Of a stretch of DNA of 64,000 nt, positions 1 to 14,119 are shown piece by piece. The stretch's first letter is position 1. The number at the start of each line of letters is the position of its first letter. A model generated the notes under the pieces. The model was given only the letters and a program-made list of their open reading frames with translations. It had not been told where the DNA came from and made no database searches. Source of the DNA: Ignelater luminosus (taxonomy: Eukaryota; Arthropoda; Insecta; Coleoptera; Elateridae); the NCBI GenBank assembly GCA_011009095.1, contig VTPC01000990.1, positions 1-64,000 on the forward strand, read 5' to 3'. A program made the position numbers and the translations under genes.

Positions 1-565
1 GGAAATTCTTTTCCAAAAATTGAATATCTACGAGAATTAGAAAGTTTGAAAGATAAAGAAAATTTATAATATACCGAGGATATAAAAGGAAAAATAGAAA
101 ATACAAAAATTTGAGAAATTATTATACGATTAGAAGATTAGGAAGAAGGGCTGTCAATATTATATTTTCACCAATATTTATTACTATGGCTTTTTCCAAA
201 CACTGACCCGTTTCTGGCCCATTTCAAAATTTACTAAAGTAATAATTTACGAACTTCGTTTTTGTTACAACTCGGTAAAAAATAAACAAATAAAAACCAA
301 TAAAATCGCAAATCAGACGTAACAGTTAATTAAACAAGACATTTTTTATACTTCGTAATATACGCCTAAATTCTAAAAAAATTGTTGTAGGCTTACAATA
401 TTATAGTTCTTTCAGTTCAGTGCCTCTCGCTGAAAGATCAACAATTGGTATAAAATAGTTTAGCACGTAAAGTTGTTTCAGAAGCGTAAAGTGCAACGCA
501 AATATTAATTGTGATATTTATTAGATTATAAAAACGTTATAGTAGTCTGCAAGAACGCTGCTGAA

Positions 566-1005
566 ATGCCCAGGTTGACGAGAGCTTAAAAACGCAAAAG
601 TATCCAACGTAGAATGAAAGAAATACGAATGGTCAAAGTCTCTACTAGAGAAAATATAACGCAAGAAGTTCAAGAAGCAAACGAACCGTCTACTTCATCA
701 CAAGAGCAAACCAATAGGTGCAACATTGTTCAAGAAGAACAACCATCTACTTCCACTAGTTTCATTAATGTAAGCACCAATGTCGATGAAACCAGAAGGA
801 ACAAAAATGAAATTATTAGTGGTAGAAGATAGTTGATATAAATTCATTTTTTAAAGCAATAACGACATTTCCCCATCATCCATTATTTACATGCAAAAAC
901 GAACACCTAGAAATGATTTCTGAGCAACGACTGGGACTGCTGAGCAAAATAGTTATAAAATGTAAATCGTGCTGCGTTAGTAGTATTGTCAACACCGATG
1001 TCTAA
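566..1005 (+). pseudogene. Mutator-like transposase, N-terminal fragment
   Basis: The reading frame begins MPRLTRA, has an in-frame TAA where CAA (Gln) is likely, and continues through a Ser/Thr/Glu-rich linker to GRR at about 830. One nucleotide of frame shift there restores IVDINSFFKAI and then FTCKNEHLEMISEQRLGLLS and IKCKSCC. That block (GRRIVDI, a cysteine pair, 'SE.R.GL.S') is the N-terminal signature of insect Mutator-like transposases that carry a YqaJ domain further on; the copies near 58 kb and 61-64 kb belong to the same group. Nothing recognisable follows after NTDV, so this is a 5' stub with the catalytic region missing. The family call is from memory of such proteins and is fairly secure because the order of motifs fits. 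Confidence 0.6.
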
Positions 1006-4000
1006 TTGTCTCCATAAACCTAGCATATTGTAAAAATAAATAAATATGGCCCAAAGTTTGGGTCCATATTGCACTCTGAAAATTATCGGTTTTCACCTTC
1101 AACTGTTTTAAAGTTCCTTTGCACAAGTCAACGCCAACAAATTTTTGATTTCATCAAAGAAGAATCACATTCCATTTCAGTAAAACCACAATGATTTTTT
1201 TAAACATTTACACGTGTCGATCGAAGAAATATTGAATCTCTGAATAAGGTGGTTTTAACTTTTTCTTCACTGTAAGGTAGTCGAGACAAAGTCTGCTTTA
1301 TCACTGTATGACAATGAAGTCTTCCTATACCACCAGCACAAACTCATTTACATTTTCAAGATTTTCATTGGTTTTGTCATAAAGTACTGTTTAATTTACT
1401 TTGGGTTAACTGTAGTCGGCATGGTTCATGAAGCTACTTTGTTGGAAAAATCATAGCTTGTATTGGGAGATGCTGTGCTTGCAGCATTTTTATAACTGAG
1501 GAAGGTTCGAAAAGTTTGTTGAATCTTTTTTGGGGTTGTCCTCAAGGAAATCCAAATAGAAGTCAATAGAAACCTTCAATATTATTGACACAATGTAAAA
1601 GCTTTATATTATATTTTTGGAGGTCGTTGAGAAAAAGCTTGTTATAAGTATAATTAGCCTCTTAAAGCGACATCTACATTATGAAATAATAACCTTGCCG
1701 TAATCCACGTTATGATTTTGCAATCACGATCTTTCTCTCTCCAAGTCTTTTAACTACATCGACTTTTCTTCATTCTTACTTAATCTTCCATTAACATTCT
1801 AGACTTTTTATACAGGTTACGGTGGTTGTAATCTAAGTTCAGCAATCTTTTTGCTTCGTAGACTCTGTGGGTTATTTCTCAGTCCTCGAATGGTGATAAC
1901 AAAAAATAGGAATGTCCATTATTTGAGAATTGCTGGAATTCTCTTTTCTTTCTGGCATGGGTGTCTGCAGCATCTTTTTTCAGAGCGGTGCAAAATATAT
2001 TTGCAAGTTCCTGCATATTACTTAGGTTTCTCATCATTTTGCCTTCCTTCCTCCAACAAAAGTAATTACAGTTGCTTACCAATAACTTTGTTCGTTATTA
2101 GAAGAACATTTAAAGTGTGTGCAGGTTGTATGGAAGGCTATATTTTACAAAAGAATACGTTTTCGGTTAAGAGTTGTTTGACTGAGTTTGTTTTTAGCAC
2201 TAGGACAACATCTTAGAAACTCATTTGTAATGAAATTATTTTCATTCAAATTAGGAGACTATGCAACACCAAGGCTTTGATAAATTGAAAACAAAAGAGA
2301 AGCTTTTTCTGCAAAGACATCGTTTACAAGAAGATTTCTCATTATGGGGATCGCAACTTCTACAAGGCAGTATCATCTGCTTTTTATTTTTTGTATTTGG
2401 AATTTTTCTTACGAACAACTGATTAGAATTGTGGAGTTAAAAACGTACAGATTTCCAGATTTTCCTTAAAACCTGTTTGATGTGGACGAGAAAAACAGTA
2501 GCTAGACTTGGGTATGTGAACTCTTACAAAGTTGTTTTTTAATGTCAGATGGCGATTACTAGAATCTTGCTGATGTAATGAACACGTAGTGCAGAAGGCC
2601 AGTTCAGAAGGATTTAAGCATTTTGACTTGACTTGATTCTGTCAATGAATAGACATTACCTCGTGTGATCTTATAAACCGCAAAGGCTCCGACGTATTTT
2701 TTTGGATCTTCAACACAGTCTAGGCACCTTTAGATCGTCTTTTTACGGCTCACAACCACAAAGTTATACTGAAATAAAGAGCTCGATGTGACTTATTCAA
2801 CACTTGATGTCTTTACAAAAATAAGAGAGAAGTTTATGAGAAAATGCAGTTTCCTTTGAATATTTCTAGAACGGCTTATGTTATCAGATTCAGATTTAGC
2901 TAGATGTTTTTTTGTAATGTAGTTTTACATGACGAGTTTGAGCAAACAAACAAAAAGTTTTACCCTTTTTCATAGTTGTGGTACGGTTTTTATCAGTAAA
3001 ATTAGAAATTGAGATCTTTGCGGTATTTTTGTTATTCTTGTCATTTCTTTCTAAATTCTACCGTTTCTGAGTAAAACTAGTTTCTATTCTTCAAGCTTTC
3101 GTATCTAAAAACTTTGTTATCAATAAGAAAAACCCGCAGTAGCCTGATCTCAAGGCATAGTACCTTATTCAGAATAATATCGAACTAACAAACTAATTTG
3201 TACGTTTCGAGCCATGCTTATTTTAGTGTACAAGGATGAGAATGTACCCAGATCGATGAATTGAACTGTGAGGTTCAAACCATGACTTTCCAGTTCACCA
3301 GATTTAAATAAAAACCTTATTAATGAAAGTCATACTATAACTATGGACAAATCAGAGTTGCCTGCAAAGAAAGAAACAGAGCCACTCTAAAAATGAATTT
3401 TACTCAAGTGAGATCATTTTTGCAAAACTGACATTACCACAATCTGTTCATCGTCTTGACTATTTTTCTGAAAGCCTCGCCTGCTTTTTGGCGAGATATC
3501 TGCAAAATATTTTGTTTTATACTAGGTCAAAGACAATTCAAACTTCAAGGAAGGGCATGATTCATAAATGGGACTCAAAAAGTTCAGCTCAATTGAAGCC
3601 TATTACACTTTCTTATATAATATGAAAGAATGAGTTACCCAATGGCATAGCACATTAAGGTATCTAGATATTCTTTAGAACACTTATTACATGCACTTTT
3701 CAGTTGCAGAAGAAATAGAAACTCGTAAACGTTTCTGCACCCCCAGTGAAAGGATTAGTTCCTGGTCATGGTCCTTTGAAAAAATATTTTGATAGAAACA
3801 CTAGAAGCTCAGCAAATAAGTAGCTGAATCTTGAAAGAATTGCCTGACATGTTGACACTTTCGCAGTTGGGTTTGCACAAAATTTTTAAAGCAACTTGTT
3901 TGTTTTGTTTTATTTTCGTCGAGTCGTTTGTAATCATGTTTTGATATTGTTAAATATTCTTCAATGGTAACAAGCTGTATATAATCTAGAAATAAGTATA

Positions 4001-7000
4001 AGAATTAGCATAGCATGTGACCAGAAAGAGAATGGAAGCTTTCAAAATTTTCAAAATATGTTTCCGGGGCTCATTCAAAATAGGCTGGCATAGGCTGCTT
4101 GGCTGGGATATGATTCTGTTTGAACACACCTGGAAGTGAAATTTAGGCGAAAAAAAATTTTTTCGCATAAAAGAGTTTGATGAAGGTGTCCACGAGAAAT
4201 GTTAGCTTATAGGAATTTTTTGAATTTGTTTTAATCGAATTTAATTATAAATTTCTACATTGAATCCTAGAAAACATGGGTATAGGTGTATTCACAGTTA
4301 ATCCTTCAATCCACTTAGAATGTTTTGCTTTAGATTTCATCAGAAGCAAAAATATGTCGTCCCGGCTCCCACAAACATAAAAGATGTAAAATACTAAATA
4401 TTGCTAAGCTAAATGAGGCATTATGAAACCTTTTTGCTACCACCTGCTACTGATCATCATTAATTAATTAAAATTGAAAAATTTAAAATTCTTTAGAAGA
4501 TAACTTTCAGAAGCAGCAATTATTTATAAGTTTGACCGAGACATAATAACACACAATTTCCATTTAGTAATAATCAATTTACAAATTAATACTTTCAGAA
4601 GGTTTTACATAATTATCTTTGAAATTAATACCATTTTTATTGATAAATTTTAATACATGTAAATAATCTCACTTTGTAAACGAGTGTTGGCAGTATTTAA
4701 ATTAATTATCCGGTGCAATATTAATCATATTCAACCTACTTTTGCTGATTTTAACTTTCACTAATATTAATCATTAAGTATCAATTGAATTAAATAATTC
4801 GAAAAATATATTATTATAACCTTATGAACTCTTAAAATATTAATTCTAATGATTAAAACATATTCAGCCATTCCAAAATGCCATCGAAATAAAAAGTAAC
4901 ATTTTTAATTAACAAACAGGCCTGCTACTACTAAATACTTTTTTGAATTTCTATTCAAGAAGTGAACTTTTTAGTTGAATAAAGAACGTGTAGATACCGA
5001 AGAGTAAGAATTCAATAGGGTTCATCCTTTGATCTTCGTAATATTTCACCGACAAATTGACAGGCTTCGAACAAGACGCCGCTATTTCGCACAAAAACTA
5101 AAATACATGTGTTCCAGGTGCTAGACCACACTCGTGATGAGATTCCTTAATCAGACACTTTGGTGACAGACTTTTTTTTTTAAGAGAAATACGATCTCGC
5201 GAACGATTCGCAGAAGAACTAAGCAAGGAACGTGCGACGAATTATAACGCTAGAAAATTCGTCGGACGTTAATCGTTAATGATAGTTTGTAAAAACATTC
5301 AAGCGTTTTGTTTTATTGTTACCACCCATAATGTTAATTTAGAAAAAATTAATTTCCCAGAGCGTTTTGTGTTTTATGGAGTTTGATCTCGTGTTTGTAA
5401 ATAGACAATAGCTGTTTAATTAGATGCAAGAGTTCTAAAGAATGGAGAGCTATAATAGAAAAGAGTAGTAAAATGTAACTTTCTGCATGCCGGGCTGAAT
5501 ATGGAAAGAACTATGCCAGTACTTCTAGAGAAGGCGATCATTGGAATTCGTGTTGACAGAGGCAGTGGCGAGATATGGAGCGATTGAAATCGCAAGAAGT
5601 GGTGTATGGAGATGTCTCTCACATAAAATCCTGAAAGTCATCGCCTCCAGTTAACCAAGTTTTCTCCTTATGTTAGTAATTCGTCATTTACAAATTATAC
5701 TCGCCGCAAATAGCGCGAAGCAATATATTACCCATCGCATATTCTTAAAAACGACAAGAATGTGGGTTACACACTATAGTGTAACGTAACAAAAATGATG
5801 TTGCTATTCAATTTTCATTTCAACGATCATTAATTAATCTAGCCGCTTATTATACGTTTACCTATGCATCTACGTATGTAAATATAACCTCATATGTCAC
5901 AACGTGTGGCGGAGGAAAAGGTATAATGCGTATTTATCTGCTTTCTACATCCGCATATTGTACTCATTAGCATCAAGATAGCATCGTGTGTTTCACTAAA
6001 GCAAGTAGATGAGGTCAAAGGTTTTACTATTCTAAAGCAAAATATTTCAACATTAGCCGAAGACGTACGTACTTACATGTCTTGTCGAAATTTTTTTGCT
6101 CATTTACAGACAGGGCTTTCGATTCGTTTGTGAATTGATGAGCTTGCCATCTGACAGGATTTCTCTATGAAAGTTTATGAAAAAATTAACACTATAAAGG
6201 TCCACATTTATAAGTAAAATTTTTAATTAAACTTTTCAAAATAGCGTTAGCCTTACCTCAAGCTCTTTTAAAACGTTTTCTGAAAACATGCAGATTAAAA
6301 AAGTAGAACTGAATGAGTTGGCCAAATATTAATTTTATAATTACGTGCATCTTAAAATGAATTTTAAAACATAAAAAGTTAAAGAGGTACTTATCGTTAA
6401 GAAAATAAAAAAGTGACTAAAATAAATACTTACTCTTAAATAATTAACTTAACGGCAGGTATGATAGACGTATAATTTAGAAAAAGACATAAATATTGAG
6501 AAACTTCATGTTGATTATTTAAAAGCAACATTTGGAAAAACAAATTAGAAAAATATATTTTTGTTGATTAATGTACTTCGTAAGCATTAATTATGTATAG
6601 TATGTGCTGTAATGACTTGAATATAACATCAGAACATTTGTTAGGTAATATTGTTACATATAGTAAAACAGAACTAAGAATGTTAATTTTTGTTTTATTA
6701 AAATGAAATATTTTACCTCAGTTTCATATTAATTCTATTTGTTTAAACGCCAAAAATTCTAAACTTAAATTTTCTAGAATCTTGAGATTTATTAACAGTA
6801 TATGATTAACTTCATTTTTACAAATTTATTTCAAAAATAATTCGCAGATACTCGTCTTTTTTTTTAGGATGTTTTTGCCTTTTCCCTCTTTTTTATAAAA
6901 AACAGAAAAAAATTAAATTCAACTAAAGAAAAATTAAATTCAAACATTTAATTTGCTAACTAAATTTTAACAGATTTTTGAAGAAGTAAGAATAAACTAA

Positions 7001-7440
7001 ATTTACATCTAACTGTTTTAGATTAAATAACATCTTCTAACTGTACTTACAAAATAAACTGAGTTCACATTTTTATTCCTCACGCAATAGCTTCAAACTT
7101 TCCCTTACTTGATATCTGCATGCTTATTATTAAGATAATGCGACTCGATGTTCATAATTTAGATTCTTCTCTATTAAGACGTTTTTTCTCCAATTTAATT
7201 TTCTATTAGTTTATTGTATAATATAGCTAAAATTGCCAGACGGTTTTAAACTTATTTCTTCTATCATTATAATCAACGTAGGGTCTTTTTCCCTTTGCAC
7301 ACATAAACTCGATCTGCATACGTTTCTCTTTACTTGTAATACTAATGATTCTTTTAATAGAATGTATAATCAAAACGTTTATCCAACACGTCCTAATAAA
7401 AATGCAATAATCATGACGATTCTGAATAATTAAAATGGTT
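1006..7440. other. AT-rich DNA with no gene recognised
   Basis: Only short open frames occur (for example 1851-2216 plus and 1879-2082 minus, which overlap on opposite strands and match no family I know). The stretch 1.0-3.9 kb is less AT-rich than 4.2-7.2 kb and may hold very old transposon sequence, but I could not follow any protein motif through it. 6.8-7.2 kb is low-complexity A/T. Confidence 0.5.
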
Positions 7441-7539
7441 TATGGGTATGGCTGAAGATCAGACTTCTAGGCGCTAATAACTTAAATTCTGGGTGGGTAA
7501 ATAGTAAATCTTCTACCAACCTTCCAAAAAAGGTTTCCC

Positions 7540-8960
7540 TTTGCCCTTCATTAACCTTCTTACAATGCTATATAAGAACTCGTAATGAGTTACGTGTGCA
7601 AGCGTTCCACCTACGGTGCTTTGTATTCCATTGACCTTTTTATGAATGCTATACAAGAACACAGAACGGGCTATTCCCCCAAATTGGCTACCTGAGTTGG
7701 CCCAAGATCGGGCAGCTTTCCATCAACCTTCTAACCACCAGCTTCTCAAAAGTTAGATATCTATGCAATAAGTTACCGTTCCAATAAATAGTGGAAAACT
7801 ATCATTTGACTGACTAATTTTTGTAGTAACTATAGCTCTAAAAAGGTTATCCATTCGATAACTTTATGTTTTGTTTTAGAAACTACAGTTAAATGAGCTA
7901 GATTCTCAACAGTTCACCTGCGAAAGCTCAAGATCGGGCTTTACCTTCTATTAGATTTCTAGAAAAAAACTAAATTCCCCATTGAACGGGGGAAAGGTTT
8001 GCTCTCTATCAGTATTCTCAAAGAGCTAAATGTCAAATAGACCAACTCCGATGGCTCAAGATCGAGTTTTGTATTCTATCAACTTTTTAAATGAGTTAAT
8101 TCCCCAAGGCCACCTGCGGTGACCCAAGGTCTACTTTTATCCTCCATTGAACTTTTTAAGAATGCTACATAAGAACACAGAATAGACCTCGCCTGCAAAA
8201 TGTTTTGTTTGTCTTCGTTTTCCAATTGCCTTCTGTAATATTTGAGTTTTCCACAAACCACCTGCTATGGCTGAAGGTTTTACTCTTCATCATTTTTCTA
8301 AAAGAGCTAAATTTTCCACAGGCCACCTGCAGTGGCGCATGGTCAGACTCTATCGTTCTTAAACCTTCTAGAACGATTACATTTCCCACAGACCACCTGC
8401 GATCAGACTTTTCTCTTTATTGGTTTTCTTGAAAATTCCACATAAGAACACAAAACGGGCTACGCCTGCAAACGATCCACCTGTGATAGCCAATAGCCAT
8501 CAACCTTCTAAAAACGCTATTATACTCCACATGCCAGCTGTGGCAGCCCAAAATTGGCCTTCACCCTCCATTAATCTTCTTAAGAATGCTAAATAAAAAC
8601 ATGAAGTGGACTACAATGACAAATGATAGACTTTCTATAGATCTTCTAAGACATCCAATTTCTCCTCAGGTTGCTAGCTCAGGGTGGGTCTTCGTCCTCC
8701 AATGACCTTTTTAAGAATGTTACAAAAAACACAAAACGGGTACTACTGCAAACGACTACCTGCAGTAGCTCAAGGTGGAGCTTCGCCACCACCACTCTCC
8801 TAAAAGAACTAAATTCTGTACAGTCCAAGGTCGGATGGCACAAAGTCGGGCTTCGCTCTCTATTCCCTTTTGAGAACGTAAGGGGCCCATGAAAACGCCT
8901 AGCTTTGACTTCAACTAGCCTTCTGAAAGAGTTAGATTCCCTTAGACTTAATTTTTCATT
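7540..8960. repeat. Diverged tandem repeat array
   Basis: A block of related units, richer in G and C than the DNA on either side. One submotif, 'CTTTTTAAGAATGCTACATA' followed by 'AGAACACAGAACGGGCTACG' and variants, recurs near 7555, 7630, 8150, 8420, 8575 and 8700. A second submotif, 'CCTTCTAAAAGAGCTAAATT' followed by 'CCACAGGCCACCTGCAGTGG', alternates with it near 8300, 8370, 8500 and 8800. 'GCCCAAGATCGGGC' variants sit between them. Perfect CACCTG occurs at 7915, 8111, 8259, 8324, 8394 and 8478. Copies differ by many substitutions and small indels, so the array is old. Short open frames inside it (8205-8432, 8671-8892) are by-products of the repeat. It could be a decayed minisatellite or an internally repetitive transposon part. 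Confidence 0.65.
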
Positions 8961-9769
8961 GACCTCAGAAACGCTTAAGTATTTTTCAGTAGAATGATTA
9001 GAAGATCAAAAGTGCAATGCACGATACAGAATATTCTGATTTGGCCTTATGAATCTATATGTAAATATTTATATTAAAATTTACAAACTGTATACTAAAA
9101 TCACTAATAATAATCTTTCTTCCTGGTACAACCAATAGTACTCTTGGATTTAAATAAATATAGAAAATATAAGTTGGGTAACTTCTACGAGCGAAGACTA
9201 CTTGAATGCGTGTTTAGGAGGCGAATGTTGCTCTTTATGACAATTGAGTCAACATGAGAATAACCCCAAAGTTGCTTAGAATTTTGCGTGTTAATGTCAA
9301 CTTTTCATCCAAACTGTGCTACAACTTGCTCTCGATTAATACAGAATTTAAAAGAACTGAAAGGTTTCGCTTTCTTATTTGGCTCCACATCCTGACATTA
9401 GTTGAGTTGTCCTTGTTTTTATTTTTCTTCTATTCGAATAAGCTTCGGTATTTTTATGTATCTGTACTTTATTAGATTCTAGATAAATATGGAGCTTGAT
9501 AAGGGAATTTCTAGATTTTTCAACAAATTACTAGCATGTTTGTAATACAGCTTGTATTACTAGACGAACTTAAAAAGTGTGACTGTGCCGACACGTTTAT
9601 TGAAAAAGGGAAATATTCAGAAGGATTAAGTTCTTATTTCTGACTAGTTCATAAGATTGGAAAATGAATTTCTAATACCTGCAATTGATACAAAGTCACA
9701 ATTGTATTGTTTGCTCTTTAGAATTATAGCTTAGAGGTGTTTAGATTTCGTAGAAAATAAGTTTTGCAG
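8961..9769. other. No gene recognised
   Basis: AT-rich spacer between the tandem array and the lipase-like exon. A 73-codon frame at 9254-9475 shows no motif and is probably chance. A polypyrimidine tract and TTTTGCAG just before 9770 could act as the acceptor of the next feature. Confidence 0.4.
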
Positions 9770-9895
9770 ATGTCTGAAGTGTTCACTATACCGTCTATAG
9801 TATACATACATGGGCACGAAACCAAATTGGCCGAAGTGGTTCATACATACAGCAAAACAGGTTCGTATTTACTACAGCTTGACTATCAGAATTAA
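9770..9895 (+). pseudogene. Lipase-like exon remnant (pancreatic lipase family)
   Basis: After TTTTGCAG, a likely splice acceptor ending at 9769, 41 codons read through IPSIVYIHGHETKLAEVV and then YSKTGSYLLQLDYQN before TAA. Insect members of the neutral (pancreatic-type) lipase family have 'PT.LYIHG' at the oxyanion-hole strand, then a helix ending 'AY...GDYN...LDW'. Both features and their spacing are matched here. The catalytic GxSxG exon and other lipase parts were not found nearby, the invariant DW is DY, and a stop follows at once. I infer a duplicated and decaying exon; a real exon of a gene with long introns is possible but less likely. This is the only host-type protein similarity seen in the window. 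Confidence 0.4.
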
Positions 9896-12800
9896 ATTAG
9901 TTTGATCAGATATCTGCCCTAAAATTACTTGCTATCCAGCGAGATTAGGTATTTAGGCCCAAAACATTGATCAAATAGTCTAGTGCCATCTGTACAAAGA
10001 ACATTAAATTAAAATTTTTTTTACTTTTTAGATTGGTGTTTTAGCAATTTCCAAATAACTAAATAAGAATAGTTTTGCAATTTTCTTATTCATTTCTATA
10101 AAACATAGATCTAGAATAGACATAATCAGTCTTCTCATTTATTTAGAAAGCTACTAAACTAATTTCGGTAAGTACAATATGTACAAACAGACAAGAAAAT
10201 AAGTTTAAGAGAATTCTTGCGTTACTCAACTCACAACCATATGACTCATTGTCTTTGTTACCAAAATTAGATTATTGGTACAGGATTATTGTTTCAATGG
10301 AACACTTTCTTTGCTATAGCACTAGTAACTTCCGCAATTCATTAATAAAAATCTAACAAAGGTCTTTTAACTAGTCTTTCCTGTCTAGAAAAAGTATTTT
10401 ACATTCAAATTTGTTTGTAGTTTTGTTTTCCAAACACACATAAAATTTACATTTCTCAATATCTAAAACAAAAGAACTAGAGTATAATAACATAAAAGTA
10501 AAGATAAATAAAAAAAAATGTTACTTCCTCAAGGTTGCTCGTTGAAAAAGTAGGATACATTCTTGATTGAACGATTTATTTATTACAAATTTGTCCGTCT
10601 ATAATAATAAAGGAGTAGGTCGTACGTTTTTGATCTGTCTAACTACTCTATTAGCACAATAATTTGGACAAAGGCTTCGGCAATATAATAGAGCGTGGCA
10701 TAAAAATAAGAAATTACTGAATATTATGAACAGCGTAAGTATAGTATTTAGTTAATAACCTTGTTCAGAAACAATATCTGCATACCGCTATTACAATACA
10801 CGAGCACGTCCGTATTTCCATATCGGGCAAGGCGTGATATATATAACGACCCAAATAATTGTTCGTAATAGGCCTGGCCTGTTAGAGATCGTGCGAACAG
10901 AAGTAAAGTTCAAAATCATTTTAACTGTTATACTCAGAACGAGACAGAATTGGAACAAGACGCCGAATAATTTATTATGGGTGCTATTCTTAAAACAGCT
11001 GTTCTCGTTATATTCGAATGCCATATAAGTAAATTAAAAACTAACTTCCTTTGGTATTTTAATCTTCACAATTGGTATCATTTTTTAAACATGATGATTT
11101 CTGCAGAGCTTCTTGCATAAAAGTACAAACATTTATCAAACGGCAAGCAACAGCAGCAAGAAGAAGAATAATAAGTTCGTTTAGCAGAGCACCGGTAGCT
11201 TAAGTAGTGAGATCGTGTTTATGTAAATTTCAGGTGTAACGAAGTAGTAGCACTTGTTAATTATAAAGCTGTATATTCTAAGCCGTTTTCACTTATCTGA
11301 TGAGAACCGGTAATTGATTCGTTATACCAGAGCGGCAAGGTGTATTACACTAAAAAGTTCCTGCTTACAAAATCAGCCTCTTTGTTTTACTAACACGCAC
11401 TTATCTAATTCATTACATCTAGCGTATGCATTAGATCGAATAACTAGATGGTAGAATGTCCAAGTAAACCTTTTTCTACACCTTAATCATGTGCATGCGC
11501 TGCGAAACTTATGACTCACTTGGAAATTTTTAGATCGTTGATTTAAAAGACACAGAATAATTTAAAGAGCAGCAGAAATCAGAAACTGAAAGTAAGAAAG
11601 ACAAGTGGCAGCTGTTTCTTTTTAATTTAAAAATTCTTTACGAATTATGAGCATGACACATTCTGTACATTAGAATATATCTGTATTAAAACGTTTTCAT
11701 GCTCGCTCCGGATTGCAATTTCAGGAAAAACCTAAAAAACTTGGCTTTTCTCAAGATGAAGCATTTCACGAGAAAAATGCAAATTAACGTTTTTTTAAAT
11801 TAAACGGAAATTTTAAAAATATCAAAATTACATAATTCTACTTTTGATAAGAATTTCAAGGAACTTATAAATATTCTATATTGATCCTTTTGGAAATGTC
11901 TGTGATGTTGCAGAGATTAGAAACTTTTAATAAAACTGCTACACCCTGTATATTAGCAATGGTCCGTTAAGAGTTTATTTTAATAAACTATAGTTTAAGT
12001 TTTTAAGTAAAAGTCAGAATTTAAAATAATGAATGATACATTACACAAAAAAATTACTAAAATGCACCAGAATAGCCATCAGGCGGTCTTAAGCTGGTGT
12101 TACATCACAATACAAAATGTACATTACATATGTATCTCAAACCTACAAAAGTATTCCATTATTCAATGCTTTATTGTAAGTAATACGTATGACATCAAGC
12201 ATTGCTAGAATTTTCTTGAACTCTTCGTTAAAATAACCAACACTTTCAAAATTTACTTGAAAAGTCAGGAATTGTGCAAAATGCTTGCCTGAAGGTTAGA
12301 AAGCCTGCAAGTAGTTTTGATATAGATCTGAAGATGTTTATATTTACCTAAAATATTTGTTTACTAAAGCAACAAAATTTAGTTGTGTATAACTTTAATA
12401 ATTATTTTTCTTTCGCTTAACTATTAAACTAACTAATAAGACCATTGGCGTATTTTACAAATTATTAGACTGAACCATACAATTGCATTTGCTTTTCGAC
12501 CGTTTTTTACTGTGAAACACTTCAAAGTCGTCTGAGCTGGACAAACTTGACATAAGCATAGTTTTATCTTTATTGTCAAAATCCATTGGTCTATCGATAA
12601 ATCAATGGCTTAGGTGGAAAATGAAATTGAATTGAAATGGATTTCTTTGATCAAGTCTTTCTTCGAACAAATCTCGTAGTGTTTATCTGAAGTAAATCAG
12701 ACCTGCTATTTTCGATTTAAAGTTAACTGCTAGCAAATACCTTTTTTATTCTGCTTGGACTACATTTTTGCTGGGTTTCAAAATCGTATTTGGACTAGCA

Positions 12801-14100
12801 CACATTAACGAGATATGTACTTTGAAGTTAGTTTTCATTGAAATTAGTTGGAAATAAGAATGTTTAACAATGTCTTACTTTCTGTTTCATGTTTCATATT
12901 TCAAGTGGAAAGCAAGGCAAAATGCAATCAAGTAGAAAATGGTGACATAACTCAATTTACGCAATTTATTTCAATAATTGATACGTATTTGTTTTCTGTC
13001 ATTTGTCATTCCTCAATTGCAAATGTCATTGGCCCGCATTTAGCAATTTAGTTAATCTTGTGCTGAAATTTGTTGTATTGTTTCACATTTTATATATTAT
13101 GTTATTTATTTATTTATTGTTATTTATAATTGTTTATTAACAACCAATTTTAACTTAATTCTTAAAAAACGTAAGATTGGGCAACCATCATAGCAACGAT
13201 GCAACTGCAAGTGTAACTCAACGAGACACAGACAGTAAAAGCTAAGATTCTTCAGCATGGAATTTATACAATTTGGGCAGACAAATAAAAGATGATTTGT
13301 GAACGATATAAGCAAAATCTAAAAGTGAATTGCTACAGCAAGGGCCAACAAAAAACACAACATAACGCAAGCATAGAATGATTGTCAAATTGCTTACAGA
13401 AGATCCCACATTGAGGTTAATGCAAAATCGTCGAAAACAACATCAGATAGGTATTGAGATCGGTACTGAAACAATATTTTGACGCCTGAGTTAAATTTTA
13501 AGCGACGTTAAAAACATCCCACTTATTGTCATTGCAAATCGACAAAAGCGTTTTGCATAGGCCTGCGAACATTAAAAAAACAATTGGCTTGATTACTACT
13601 TATCTTTACAGATAAAACGTCTTTCTGGGTAACGACATCTGGACAGAGTTCTTGGTCACGAAGAGCATTTTCATTATGTCTGCCTTACAATAGAACATTC
13701 CCAAACACTCCATGCCTAAACATATTTCAGTCAAGCAGGTTTTGGACGTCTTTGTTCACACAGAGTCTAAACTCAGAAAAAATGAAGCAATTGTATGTTA
13801 AAGACCACATGCTTTCAGTCAACAAGTTCAAAGTGGACAATCGCAGTAGGTCATTGAAAAAGAACATTGACCTAAAATTACATCAGATACCTGCCGTTCC
13901 TGGAAACAGCAAAATGGAGTCAACAGTCTCGATTAGCTATGCAATCGCACAATTGGAATTTTGTCGGAATCTCAAACATTTAGGCCAAATATAGCGTAGT
14001 CTTCTTCGAGACTGTGCCAAAACTCTTATAGCAAATGCTGTAAATTCTTATAATCTCAAAGGAAGGCTACTGGACACCATTTTAACGCAATGTATAGTAG
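9896..14100. other. No gene recognised
   Basis: AT-rich DNA. 10.79-11.03 kb is less AT-rich and has overlapping open frames on both strands without motifs. 'ACACCCTGTATA' at 11,942-11,953 resembles the outer end of many insect mariner-type repeats, but I found no partner end. The 80-codon frame at 13,752-13,994 has no family I recognise. A TTTA-rich run lies near 13,098-13,125. Confidence 0.4.
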
Positions 14101-14119
14101 ATTATGTCATGTACTACTA

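Noticed and set aside
1851-2216. 121-codon plus-strand frame, the longest in the first 7 kb
   Set aside because: It overlaps an opposite-strand frame, has no motif, and its composition resembles chance reading of T-rich DNA.
10791-11028. Overlapping open frames on both strands in a less AT-rich island
   Set aside because: No family motif in either and no splice or repeat context; kept only as unassigned spacer.
13752-13994. 80-codon frame as a possible gene
   Set aside because: Charged but motif-free; lies next to the Tc1 relic on the other strand and probably reflects old transposon DNA or chance.
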